64,000 bases of DNA from a virus. Made by a program: the position numbers and the translations under genes. The stretch is from the IMG/VR virus record IMGVR_UViG_3300028831_000484, positions 1 through 64,000 of that record. One strand, 5' to 3'. The notes beneath the pieces are model-generated. The model was not told the DNA's origin. It did not search any database and saw only the letters and a program-made list of their open reading frames with translations. Below, in pieces: positions 1-6,804 of the stretch. Each line of letters opens with the position of its first letter. Position 1 is the first letter of the stretch.

Positions 1-2
1 AG

Positions 3-212
3 ACGCCGCATGAAATGTGCAGGATGTTCTTCAAACATATCCAGCCAGAGCTGGACAAGATACCGAAGGAACACAAGGACGCTGTAGAAACATTCGTATG
101 GTCGGCCATGCTCACGGCCATCGACTGGTCAATGACAACCCCACCACGTCAGCTTGAGAAGTGGTTAGCCAGCGTGCGCCAAGGCATGAAAGGAGATCGG
201 GGAGAGAATTAG
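3..212 (+). CDS. Hypothetical protein, 5' end cut by window edge
   Basis: I do not recognise this protein. The frame is open through the left edge, so the first ATG at 15 is probably internal and the true start lies outside the window. The visible part is about 70 residues, helical and acidic/basic mixed, with Trp-containing segments and no cysteine motif. It ends with TAG at 210-212, six bases before the HNH gene that follows on the same strand. It looks like the last gene of an upstream + strand unit of small early or accessory genes. Confidence 0.55.
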   Translation, partial: TPHEMCRMFFKHIQPELDKIPKEHKDAVETFVWSAMLTAIDWSMTTPPRQLEKWLASVRQGMKGDRGEN

Positions 213-217
213 TCATC

Positions 218-667
218 ATGGAGAAGGGTAATTACAAGCATGGATATAAACGCACGGCCAATACGCATCCGCTTTATAATACCTGGTGTCGCATAAAGGG
301 AAGATGCTACAACAAAAAGAATCCAAAGTACAAACATTACGGAGCTAGAGGTATCATCGTATGCAAAGCCTGGTTGGACAATCCCGTGGCATTTATTTAT
401 TGGGGCCTGACTCATGGCTGGGCGCCGGGCTTAAGCATTGAACGCAAAAATAATAACGGTAATTACACGCCTGGAAACTGCACGTTTATCACAATTGGCA
501 GACAGGCACGCAACAAAACAACAACAAAGCTAACTGCGGCCGACGTGCACGCCATACGCAACGCACTAAATGAAGGACACGAACAGCGTCCGATTGCAGA
601 AGCGTTCGGAGTGTCAAAGGCACTTATCTCACAAATCAAAAGATTCGCAGCATGGAAGGACATTTGA
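218..667 (+). CDS. HNH homing endonuclease with C-terminal helix-turn-helix
   Basis: A 149-residue free-standing HNH-type endonuclease, predicted to nick or cut DNA and spread itself into cognate alleles. The core has the phage signature: HPLYNTW, RCYN, a YGARGI.VC..W segment and the IERKNNNGNYTPGNC block. Residues from about 105 form a C-terminal helix-turn-helix (LTAADVHAIR, IAEAFGVSKALI) that probably reads the target. I chose ATG 218 because the domain begins there; an in-frame ATG at 161 would run through the previous gene. It is closely related to the HNH genes at 883 and 2421. Confidence 0.85.
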   Translation: MEKGNYKHGYKRTANTHPLYNTWCRIKGRCYNKKNPKYKHYGARGIIVCKAWLDNPVAFIYWGLTHGWAPGLSIERKNNNGNYTPGNCTFITIGRQARNKTTTKLTAADVHAIRNALNEGHEQRPIAEAFGVSKALISQIKRFAAWKDI

Positions 668-676
668 AAGGTAGCA

Positions 677-886
677 ATGAAACAATCATACCAGCAACAG
701 CTCAAAGCAATAGAGCTGTCAACGAAACGGTGGGAACGGAAGTTCAACTTGGCGATCACCAAGCTGCGCAAGCTGCGGCGAAAATGGGCGCGTGTGATCA
801 AGCTGCAAGCGGACCAGGCAGCATTGGACAGGGTGTATCAACACGCGCTGAACAATGAGTATCCAAAACGTAAGTTAATCAAATGA
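677..886 (+). CDS. Small basic coiled-coil protein
   Basis: A 69-residue Lys/Arg/Gln-rich protein, predicted almost entirely helical, of unknown function. The start has a GAAAGG ribosome-binding site eight bases upstream. The stop overlaps the start of the next HNH gene in an ATGA arrangement (883-886), so the two are probably translationally coupled. It sits between two related HNH genes and may be an original phage gene flanked by insertions. No catalytic or metal-binding motif is visible. Confidence 0.6.
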   Translation: MKQSYQQQLKAIELSTKRWERKFNLAITKLRKLRRKWARVIKLQADQAALDRVYQHALNNEYPKRKLIK

Positions 887-1323
887 GCTACCGCCATGGC
901 TACGCACCAAGGTCTGGGTATCACCCGCTTTATTCGGTCTATAGCTCAATGATGACACGGTGCTACAACCCAAACAGATCGGCATTCAAATACTACGGCG
1001 GCAGAGGAATCGCTGTCTGCAAACAGTGGCGTCACAAACCGGAGGCATTCATCGAATGGGCGATGCAGAATGGTTGGAAACCTGGCCTGACAATCGAACG
1101 CAAAAACAATGATGGCAACTACACGCCAAGCAACTGTGTGTGGGCAACAATCCGGCAACAAAACAGAAACTCACGCAACGCAAAACTCACAGCAAACGAC
1201 GTGAAGTACATCAAGACATTGCTCGCAAACGGGCAACTGCAACGCGACATCGGCCATGCCTTTGGCGTTTCACAACAAACAGTATCAGCAATCAAGCACG
1301 GCGAAAGCTGGCTAGATATATGA
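883..1323 (+). CDS. HNH homing endonuclease with C-terminal helix-turn-helix
   Basis: A 146-residue paralogue of the gene at 218. It has the same order: HPLYSVYSSMMTRCYNP, YYGGRGIAVCKQW, IERKNNDGNYTPSNC, then a C-terminal HTH (LTANDVKYIK, IGHAFGVSQQTVSAI). Its start overlaps the preceding stop and its stop overlaps the next start (ATGA at 1320-1323), so it is embedded in a tightly coupled cassette. Homing activity is inferred from the family. Confidence 0.85.
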   Translation: MSYRHGYAPRSGYHPLYSVYSSMMTRCYNPNRSAFKYYGGRGIAVCKQWRHKPEAFIEWAMQNGWKPGLTIERKNNDGNYTPSNCVWATIRQQNRNSRNAKLTANDVKYIKTLLANGQLQRDIGHAFGVSQQTVSAIKHGESWLDI

Positions 1324-1655
1324 GCAGAATAATTAAAGCAGCAATACTCTTTAAGTCCTCAACAAATCCAGCGAGAACTTATGAAGTTCTGCTGCACACT
1401 AATGGCACGATGAGTTGTAGCTGCGCGGGCTGGTGCAGGCGGGTGGCGGCAGACGGTAGCAGGACGTGCCGACACATCGTGTTGGTTCAAACCAATCGCT
1501 TCGTAGGTGATGAGACGTTCATTGCCGAGACGCGGTATGACGGTTCAGTGGATGCCATGCCGGTCAAGGCCAACATCCAAAAGCTGAAGGAACAGGTGAA
1601 GAAAGTAATCAGCAAAGAGGAGCACGCTTACGGTAAGCGAAAGATAATAAAATGA
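1320..1655 (+). CDS. SWIM-type zinc finger protein
   Basis: A 111-residue protein with a SWIM zinc-binding signature: Cys33-x-Cys35, then Cys50-x-His52 (positions from the ATG at 1320). SWIM fingers mediate DNA or protein contacts. The front half is a small beta-rich region (RTYEVLLHTNGTMSCSC) typical of the domain, and the C-terminal third is a basic helix. I chose the ATG overlapping the previous stop; upstream in-frame codons lie in the HNH gene. Its function in the phage is unknown. Confidence 0.75.
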   Translation: MSRIIKAAILFKSSTNPARTYEVLLHTNGTMSCSCAGWCRRVAADGSRTCRHIVLVQTNRFVGDETFIAETRYDGSVDAMPVKANIQKLKEQVKKVISKEEHAYGKRKIIK

Positions 1656-1867
1656 TGATCCCAGGACCAGGCAAGTACGACGAGCAATGCGAGCGCATGA
1701 TCCTCGAAACCGAAGCGGACATGGTGCTGCTTATAGTCTGCGGCGGTAACAATGGAACCGGGTTCTCTATCAACGCAAAGGAACTGCACTTCATGAAAGA
1801 GATCCCGCGTGTGCTGCGCGACGTTGCCAACGACGTTGAAGCGCAAAACAAAGCAAGAGAAAACTAA
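1652..1867 (+). CDS. Conserved small phage protein with VLLIVCGGNNGTGFS motif
   Basis: A 71-residue protein. The core has a hydrophobic strand followed by a Gly/Asn turn (VLLIVCGGNNGTGFSIN), then a helix ending in a basic tail. Similar small proteins with a G-G-N-x-G-x-G-F segment occur in many temperate phages, with no assigned function. It is coupled at both ends: ATGA with the SWIM gene and TAATG with the YkgJ-like gene. Confidence 0.65.
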   Translation: MMIPGPGKYDEQCERMILETEADMVLLIVCGGNNGTGFSINAKELHFMKEIPRVLRDVANDVEAQNKAREN

Positions 1868-2448
1868 TGACCAGTATCGAATTCAATAAGTTAATTGACG
1901 AGCGCATTGCCAGGGCAATGGCCAACCCGCGCTCAGAAAAATCGTGTTGCTCAAAGGGGTGCAGCCAGTGCTGTTCCGAACCGCTGTTCGTAGACGAGCG
2001 GGAGATGGAGAACATGTTGGAAGGGTTAACCCCGGAGCAGCTACAACGAATCAAGGATCGAACCCGCGAATGGTATGACAAAGTCAACGGGCACTTGGAC
2101 ATCAACATGCCGAAGTCAACGTACTGGTTGCAGTTGAAAGCCGAGTGTCCGTTCCTTCACAACAAGCTGTGCTCTGTTTACGAACGGCGCCCGATGAGTT
2201 GTCGGATGTATCTAGCTATTGGAAATCCAAAAGATTGCAGTCTTCCAATGCGTGAACACCAGAAGATTGCAGTCTTCAACCCGGCACACTTCGTGGACAT
2301 CATGGACGACTGGTTCATGACCACCGGGCACGTAAAAATGGATATGCTTGGGGTTTTGCTGTTCGAAAAGTTCTTTGGAGTTCAGATAGAATCAGGCAGC
2401 AGAAAGGAGCACGTAATTGAATGCCCTTCAAACACGGATATGCAATAA
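1867..2448 (+). CDS. YkgJ-family cysteine cluster (metal-binding) protein
   Basis: A 193-residue protein with the YkgJ/CxxCxxCC-type pattern: a cluster near residue 20 (CCSKGCSQCC) followed by CPFL...LCSVYERRPMSCRMY. This family is thought to bind zinc or an Fe-S centre; the biochemical role is not established. The start overlaps the preceding stop (TAATG). The 3' end overlaps the next HNH gene by 28 bases, so the last residues may have been altered by that insertion. An internal 15-base direct repeat is noted in the findings. Confidence 0.8.
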   Translation: MTSIEFNKLIDERIARAMANPRSEKSCCSKGCSQCCSEPLFVDEREMENMLEGLTPEQLQRIKDRTREWYDKVNGHLDINMPKSTYWLQLKAECPFLHNKLCSVYERRPMSCRMYLAIGNPKDCSLPMREHQKIAVFNPAHFVDIMDDWFMTTGHVKMDMLGVLLFEKFFGVQIESGSRKEHVIECPSNTDMQ

Positions 2449-2861
2449 GGGGCAACCTGCATCCATGCTGGCGCACGCTACGGAAAATGAAGATGCGATG
2501 CTACAACCCGAACGCTGATTGTTACAAAAATTATGGAGGGCGCGGCATTACGATTTGCCAAGAATGGCTTGACGATCCGGCCGCGTTTGTGCGGTGGTCG
2601 TTGCAAAATGGATGGGCACCGGGTCTAACAATCGAACGAAAGGATAACGATGGAAATTACACACCGGAAAATTGTGTTTGGGCAACGCGCACTCAGCAGG
2701 GCCGCAACAGCAGGAACTGCAAGCTGACTGAAGCAGACGTAAAACACATAAGAGAAGCCGTCGCTGGTGGCATGATGCAACGATCACTTGCCATAGCGTT
2801 CGGAGTTCACGAAGCACACATCTGGAATATAGTTCATAACAAAACGTGGAAAGGAATATAA
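2421..2861 (+). CDS. HNH homing endonuclease with C-terminal helix-turn-helix
   Basis: The third close paralogue in the left 3 kb (146 residues). Motifs: LHPCWRTL, MRCYNPN, YGGRGITICQEW, IERKDNDGNYTPENC, then HTH LTEADVKHIREA...LAIAFGVHEAHIW. It starts inside the end of the YkgJ-like gene with an AAAGGAG site upstream. The three paralogues share domain order and length but differ throughout, so they are not recent tandem copies. Confidence 0.85.
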   Translation: MPFKHGYAIRGNLHPCWRTLRKMKMRCYNPNADCYKNYGGRGITICQEWLDDPAAFVRWSLQNGWAPGLTIERKDNDGNYTPENCVWATRTQQGRNSRNCKLTEADVKHIREAVAGGMMQRSLAIAFGVHEAHIWNIVHNKTWKGI

Positions 2862-2865
2862 TATA

Positions 2866-3084
2866 ATGACTTACGAAATTCAGCATCTGCGCGGCCAACG
2901 GATTGTCTCATCGTGGGTTGTCGAAGCCGACAGCCATAACGATGCAATACGGAAGTCGGAAGCCGAGCGGAAACGACGGCATGTGCTGCGCTACCGTATC
3001 GCTGCGGTACGCAGTGAGTCCAGGCAGAAGCACGGCGGGTTCCATGGAACTTCGATCCGTGGGTTTGACTACAAAGTTCGTTGA
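2866..3084 (+). CDS. Small basic hypothetical protein
   Basis: A 72-residue protein, Arg/Lys-rich, with a short beta-rich N-terminus and a basic helix in the middle. I do not recognise a family. An AAAGGA site lies about 12 bases before ATG 2866, immediately after the HNH gene. It is the last gene before a 117-base gap that holds a strong hairpin. Confidence 0.6.
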   Translation: MTYEIQHLRGQRIVSSWVVEADSHNDAIRKSEAERKRRHVLRYRIAAVRSESRQKHGGFHGTSIRGFDYKVR

Positions 3085-3111
3085 CAACATGACCCGAAAC
3101 CTTTAACCTTC

Positions 3112-3195
3112 GGACGGCTGGGTGGAAGCGTGTCTAGGAAACGAAGCGCACGGCACCGACTACCGCCGCAAAACCTTCCAGCCGTCCTCCTTTTT
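3112..3195 (+). ncRNA. Structured RNA element or attenuator hairpin
   Basis: A perfect 10-bp inverted repeat, GGACGGCTGG at 3112-3121 and CCAGCCGTCC at 3178-3187, encloses 56 bases that can fold further (CGTG/CACG and CGGC/GCCG). Three bases later comes TTTTT, and the next gene starts at 3202. The order stem, T-run, start codon fits a terminator/attenuator or a cis-regulatory RNA. I could not match it to a known riboswitch class. Confidence 0.4.
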
Positions 3196-3201
3196 ACTAC
3201 C

Positions 3202-3615
3202 ATGCTCCTCCGTGTTCTAATCATCGACGAGAGTTCCAAAGCCAAAATAAAGTGTGTCGTCGATCACGCAATGGCACACCCAATCACCTACAAAGAACTG
3301 GTGAAAATGGTGGAACAAAACATACCAATTGGAGACAAGCTGCCGTTCGCCTGCGTTCTGCCGGTCGGCGTCCGATGCTGCTTCACCATTGAAGAGCAAC
3401 TGCCACCGCTGGGATGGTGCAGGCACATCAGTATATCGGTGTCGCCAGAGCCTGGTGATAAGCCAAAGAATTATCCGAACGAACACCTCGTCGCGGAACT
3501 GCTGCCGCTCTTCGGGTTCAGGCGTCCGTTCACAAAAGCCTCTGACATTTACATCGAAGAAGACGTGCGCGCCGTCAACATCATTGAAGATGACAAGGAG
3601 CTGGCGCCGGTATGA
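3202..3615 (+). CDS. Hypothetical protein
   Basis: A 137-residue mixed alpha/beta protein; I recognise no family. The chosen ATG at 3202 begins the hydrophobic first strand (MLLRVLIID); an in-frame start at 3130 would place the upstream hairpin inside the gene. It contains scattered cysteines (CVV, CVL, RCCF, WCR) without a clear metal-binding spacing and an acidic C-terminus. The stop overlaps the next start (ATGA at 3612), so it is coupled to the zinc-ribbon gene. Confidence 0.6.
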   Translation: MLLRVLIIDESSKAKIKCVVDHAMAHPITYKELVKMVEQNIPIGDKLPFACVLPVGVRCCFTIEEQLPPLGWCRHISISVSPEPGDKPKNYPNEHLVAELLPLFGFRRPFTKASDIYIEEDVRAVNIIEDDKELAPV

Positions 3616-3935
3616 GCGTCATCCATCACATGCGCCACGGGCACGCAGCCTGCGGTTTGCCAATGCCACCGGCTGAATGGCCGGAGGATCACAAATGGTC
3701 CGACAACTGGGACGAAGTCACCTGCCGTGGGTGCCTGTCGTATTATCCAACCTATGAGATTTCGCCCGACACAAAAAGCATCATCTGCCTGCGCTGCAAA
3801 CGAGCGTCGTCCAATCCAAACGACATTGCGCATCACTACTGCGGTTACTGCCACGTTTTCCACGACGACATCTGGCCACCGGCCAGGCAATGGTGGGTAA
3901 AAAGTTTCCAAGATGAAAGCCATCCGGGAAAGTAG
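3612..3935 (+). CDS. Double zinc-ribbon protein
   Basis: A 107-residue protein made of two metal-binding modules. The first has CG near residue 14 and CRGC around 38-41. The second has CLRC, then YCGYCHVFHDD, a segment found as a free-standing small protein in many phages and bacteria. The tandem organisation looks like a fusion. The TAG stop at 3933-3935 is itself part of the first unit of the repeat array that follows. Zinc binding is inferred from the motifs; its function is unknown. Confidence 0.7.
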   Translation: MSVIHHMRHGHAACGLPMPPAEWPEDHKWSDNWDEVTCRGCLSYYPTYEISPDTKSIICLRCKRASSNPNDIAHHYCGYCHVFHDDIWPPARQWWVKSFQDESHPGK

Positions 3936-4156
3936 CAACAAGGAAGCTCAACGTAGTTATAAAACGTAATAGCAACATAATGTCAGAACGCAAAGCCAGA
4001 GCTTCTGTTAGCAACAACGACGTAGTTCGTCAATCAACGACGATAGTAGCAACACAAACAAAGTTCCAAAGACAGACAAAGTGATCGCAACACAAACAAA
4101 GTTCGTAAAACAAAACGCAAGATAGCAACAACGACATAGTTAACAAACGAAAGAGT
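3931..4156 (+). repeat. Array 1: six units of two-block ~38-bp repeat
   Basis: GCAACA starts at 3935, 3972, 4011, 4049, 4087 and 4125 (spacings 37, 39, 38, 38, 38). Each is preceded by an AT/GT-A or TC triplet and followed by a second block (AACGTAGTTA, GACGTAGTTC, ACATAGTTA, weaker in two units). The array fills the gap between the stop of the zinc-ribbon gene and the HNH gene start. Another GCAACA at 4888 lies just past the HNH domain. Same family as the arrays at 6031, 58281 and 60620. Confidence 0.85.
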
Positions 4157-4912
4157 ATGGTGCAGTATAGATGTAATGCGTGCTTAGTGGATGGATGCAA
4201 CAGAGAAGTAGCGGCCGTTGGTTTGTGCCTGTGTCATTACCAACGAATGAGAAAACACGGAACTCTTCAATTGGAGCATCCTATCGGAGAGAAAAACGGG
4301 CACTGGAACTCACACCCGCCAGGCTCACGGCCAACCGGCACACCAACAAGAAGCTTAGAGCAATTCAGAAAACATTTCTGGAGTTGCGTCAGTATTGGTG
4401 AACCAAATGAGTGTTGGCTTTGGCTGAGGGCACTCGATGATCAGGGATATGGAACTCTATCGTGGAGGTATCTCTCCCAACAACCGATAAGCACACACCG
4501 TGTAGCGTGGTTTCTGACGCACGGCGAGCTGCCAAGTTTACTTGTCATGCATTCCTGCGACACGCCACCGTGCGTGAATCCAAAGCATCTGAGCCTTGGC
4601 ACTCACTTGGATAATGCCAGAGACAAAATAGCAAAAGGACGAGCACGGCAGGGGCATCTCTGTGGAGACAACCACCCATGGCGCCAGCATCCAGAACTCG
4701 TGCCGCGTGGGACAGCACACGGCATGTGCAAGCTAAGTGAAGCGCAGGTCATTGAGATTATCTCCATTCTTAACAGCACAGAGTATCGTCCAGGATTCGA
4801 TGAGAAACTAGCTAAGTGTTACGGAGTAACAAAGTATGTAGTCTATTCAATTAGGAAGTGCATCAAGTGGAAGCATATTCCAAGGTTAGCAACAACAACA
4901 ATGAAAGGTTAG
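4157..4912 (+). CDS. HNH_3-type homing endonuclease with N-terminal zinc finger
   Basis: A 251-residue endonuclease. The N-terminus has a Cys/His zinc finger (CLVDGCNREVAAVGLCLCHYQR). The central HNH_3 core runs HRVAWFLTHG, then HSCDTPPCVNPKHLSLGT. A C-terminal helical region starting at KLSEAQVIEI probably binds DNA. It starts right after array 1, and its last codons contain another GCAACA block, so the gene appears to sit within the array. The 3' end carries the ribosome-binding site (AAAGG) of the next gene. Confidence 0.85.
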   Translation: MVQYRCNACLVDGCNREVAAVGLCLCHYQRMRKHGTLQLEHPIGEKNGHWNSHPPGSRPTGTPTRSLEQFRKHFWSCVSIGEPNECWLWLRALDDQGYGTLSWRYLSQQPISTHRVAWFLTHGELPSLLVMHSCDTPPCVNPKHLSLGTHLDNARDKIAKGRARQGHLCGDNHPWRQHPELVPRGTAHGMCKLSEAQVIEIISILNSTEYRPGFDEKLAKCYGVTKYVVYSIRKCIKWKHIPRLATTTMKG

Positions 4913-4917
4913 ATACC

Positions 4918-6030
4918 ATGCAAGAAAAACAAGCAAATTGTCCGAACTGCGGCGTGGCCATCAAGATATTACTCACTGACTTTGATGAATCCGAATTAGT
5001 CATGAGACTATCTAAGGATTTGAAAGAGGCTGTAAAATTAATGACACCGAAGGAAGTGAGATTTACGGTAGATCAATACTATACTCTCCAGTCCAATCGC
5101 ATCCGTGCCGCTGGCCAGGTGCGGGCGATGACAGAGTCGAAGGAACCAAACACCGTGCTGCAATGGTTGACCGACAAGAGCGGCGTTCTGGAAAACCAAG
5201 TCAAGGCGGCATTGTTTGAATACGCCAACTCAAGGCTGGAGGGCCGGTGGTTGATGTCGCTGGTTGGCATCGGCCCGGTGCTGGCGGCAGCGTTAATGAG
5301 TAATACGAACCCGGAGCGCGCAACGACAGCCGGTAAACTTCAACGGTTCGCCGGGCTTGACCCGACAAAGAAATGGCTGGGCGTGAAGAAAGCGAATGCG
5401 CTTTACGACACTCTGAAGGACGCTTCGTTGGAGGAAATGATCATTGAAGCAGCCGAGAAAGTGAACACCACGCCGGAGTTGTTAACGGCGCTCATGCGCG
5501 ACAAGACTGGCAACCCGGTGATGACAGGCGAAGCCCTGCGTAAAGCAATGGCGCGTTGTCCGTGGAACGCGAGGTTCAAGACGGCGTGTTGGAAGTGCAG
5601 CGATATGTTCGTGAAGTTCTCTGGCCGTGACGACTGCTTCTACGGAGCAATCTACAAGAAGCGCAAGGCGCAGGAGATCGCTTACAACTCTCAGAAAAAG
5701 TTCGCAGACCAAGCCGCTCAGAAGTTGAAGGACTTCAAGATCGGCAAGAGCACCGATGCTTACAAAGCCTACATCCAAGGGTATCTGCCGGATGCGCACT
5801 TGCACGCTAGGGCCATGAGATACACGGTCAAAGTTTTGCTGAGTCATTGGCAATTGGTGGCCTATTGGTGCCACTTCAAGACCTTGCCGCCAGCACCGTA
5901 TGCACTCGTATATCTCAAGCCACTGGGCCACACACACCTTATTAAACCACCGAATCTGGAGCTGTTCGAGGAGTTCAAGCCGCTCATTGAAAAGTTGAAG
6001 GCTGAATGGCCGGAGTGGTGGGTGGATTAG
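4918..6030 (+). CDS. IS110/Transposase_20-like HhH protein without the DEDD domain
   Basis: A 370-residue protein. Residues about 112-155 (SLVGIGPVLAAALM, FAGLDPTKKW) resemble the helix-hairpin-helix C-terminal domain of IS110/IS116/IS902 transposases. The N-terminal RuvC-like DEDD nuclease domain is missing; instead there is a short CPNC zinc-type motif and a helical region. The catalytic serine expected near the FAGL block is not evident (TT/AG there). The rest is helical and basic. It lies between arrays 1 and 2. DNA binding or recombination is plausible; transposase activity is unlikely. Confidence 0.6.
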   Translation: MQEKQANCPNCGVAIKILLTDFDESELVMRLSKDLKEAVKLMTPKEVRFTVDQYYTLQSNRIRAAGQVRAMTESKEPNTVLQWLTDKSGVLENQVKAALFEYANSRLEGRWLMSLVGIGPVLAAALMSNTNPERATTAGKLQRFAGLDPTKKWLGVKKANALYDTLKDASLEEMIIEAAEKVNTTPELLTALMRDKTGNPVMTGEALRKAMARCPWNARFKTACWKCSDMFVKFSGRDDCFYGAIYKKRKAQEIAYNSQKKFADQAAQKLKDFKIGKSTDAYKAYIQGYLPDAHLHARAMRYTVKVLLSHWQLVAYWCHFKTLPPAPYALVYLKPLGHTHLIKPPNLELFEEFKPLIEKLKAEWPEWWVD

Positions 6031-6430
6031 TCATGTCACGAGATAGCAACAAAAGTCACGCACGTCAGTCATGACGTTCGCTCGCAACAACAACCATGCA
6101 CGCCAGCCATCGTCCGGATTAGCAACAAGCCGTACGTGCAGCCACGAGAAAAGCTGGCAACATACGAATAGTTAAAGTCACATCATGTAATCGCAACAAT
6201 GCCACTGAACGAGTCCTGTGATGCAATAGCAACAAGTTCGTTGAACGATCAGTTACGCTGCTCAATGGCAACAAGGAACTTGAGCGAGGCCAAGAACCGC
6301 GATAGCAACATAGCTTGCGAGCAGCCAACGTGTTCAATAGCAACAATTACGCCGAGCAGCCAAGCGTGCCAGTTGCAACAAAAGGAATGAACAAGCCAGG
6401 CATGCAGATTGCAACAGAGCGCATAATCGT
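6031..6430 (+). repeat. Array 2: eleven units of two-block ~37-bp repeat
   Basis: GCAACA starts at 6046, 6084, 6122, 6157, 6193, 6229, 6268, 6305, 6340, 6375 and 6411 (spacings 35-39). Most units carry the second block 16-20 bases in: ACGCCAGCCA, GTGCAGCCA, AACGAGTCC, GAGCGAGGCCA, CGAGCAGCCA (twice). The array occupies the whole 400-base gap between two + strand genes. There is no convincing ORF, and the period is not a multiple of three. Confidence 0.9.
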
Positions 6431-6802
6431 ATGAGAATTACGTTCTGGTCGAAAGCGGAAAACCTCCCGCCGTGTCTGGTTCGAATGCTGGCGCGGCGGA
6501 GAGGTTCCCGGTTGATGACCGATGAAGAGATTGCCTCCGAATCCGGTCTGCCTTGCCAGTTGGTGAGGGCGTTATCGCAACTCACTGACTGGACGGGGGT
6601 GGACATCTGGACGATGCAAAAGTTCTTGGAGGGATGCAAGGTAGACTTTGAGGACTACAAAGAAATGCACAGAATTTCGGAATACCTACGCAGGGAACCG
6701 AACTGGGGTCACCTCAAAAGGGATCCCGAATGGCAGACCAGGTGGTTGCCACTCATTGAACGATGGACAAAACAAATACATGGTAGTAGTAACGAAAGGT
6801 AG
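6431..6802 (+). CDS. Putative HTH DNA-binding protein
   Basis: A 123-residue protein. Residues about 30-60 (MTDEEIASESGLPCQLVRAL) look like a helix-turn-helix. The C-terminus is a Trp/Arg-rich helix. It lies directly downstream of array 2 and two bases upstream of the integrase, so it could be an array-binding factor, a recombination directionality factor or a regulator. None of these is shown by sequence. No clear Shine-Dalgarno site precedes ATG 6431. Confidence 0.55.
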   Translation: MRITFWSKAENLPPCLVRMLARRRGSRLMTDEEIASESGLPCQLVRALSQLTDWTGVDIWTMQKFLEGCKVDFEDYKEMHRISEYLRREPNWGHLKRDPEWQTRWLPLIERWTKQIHGSSNER

Positions 6803-6804
6803 TA

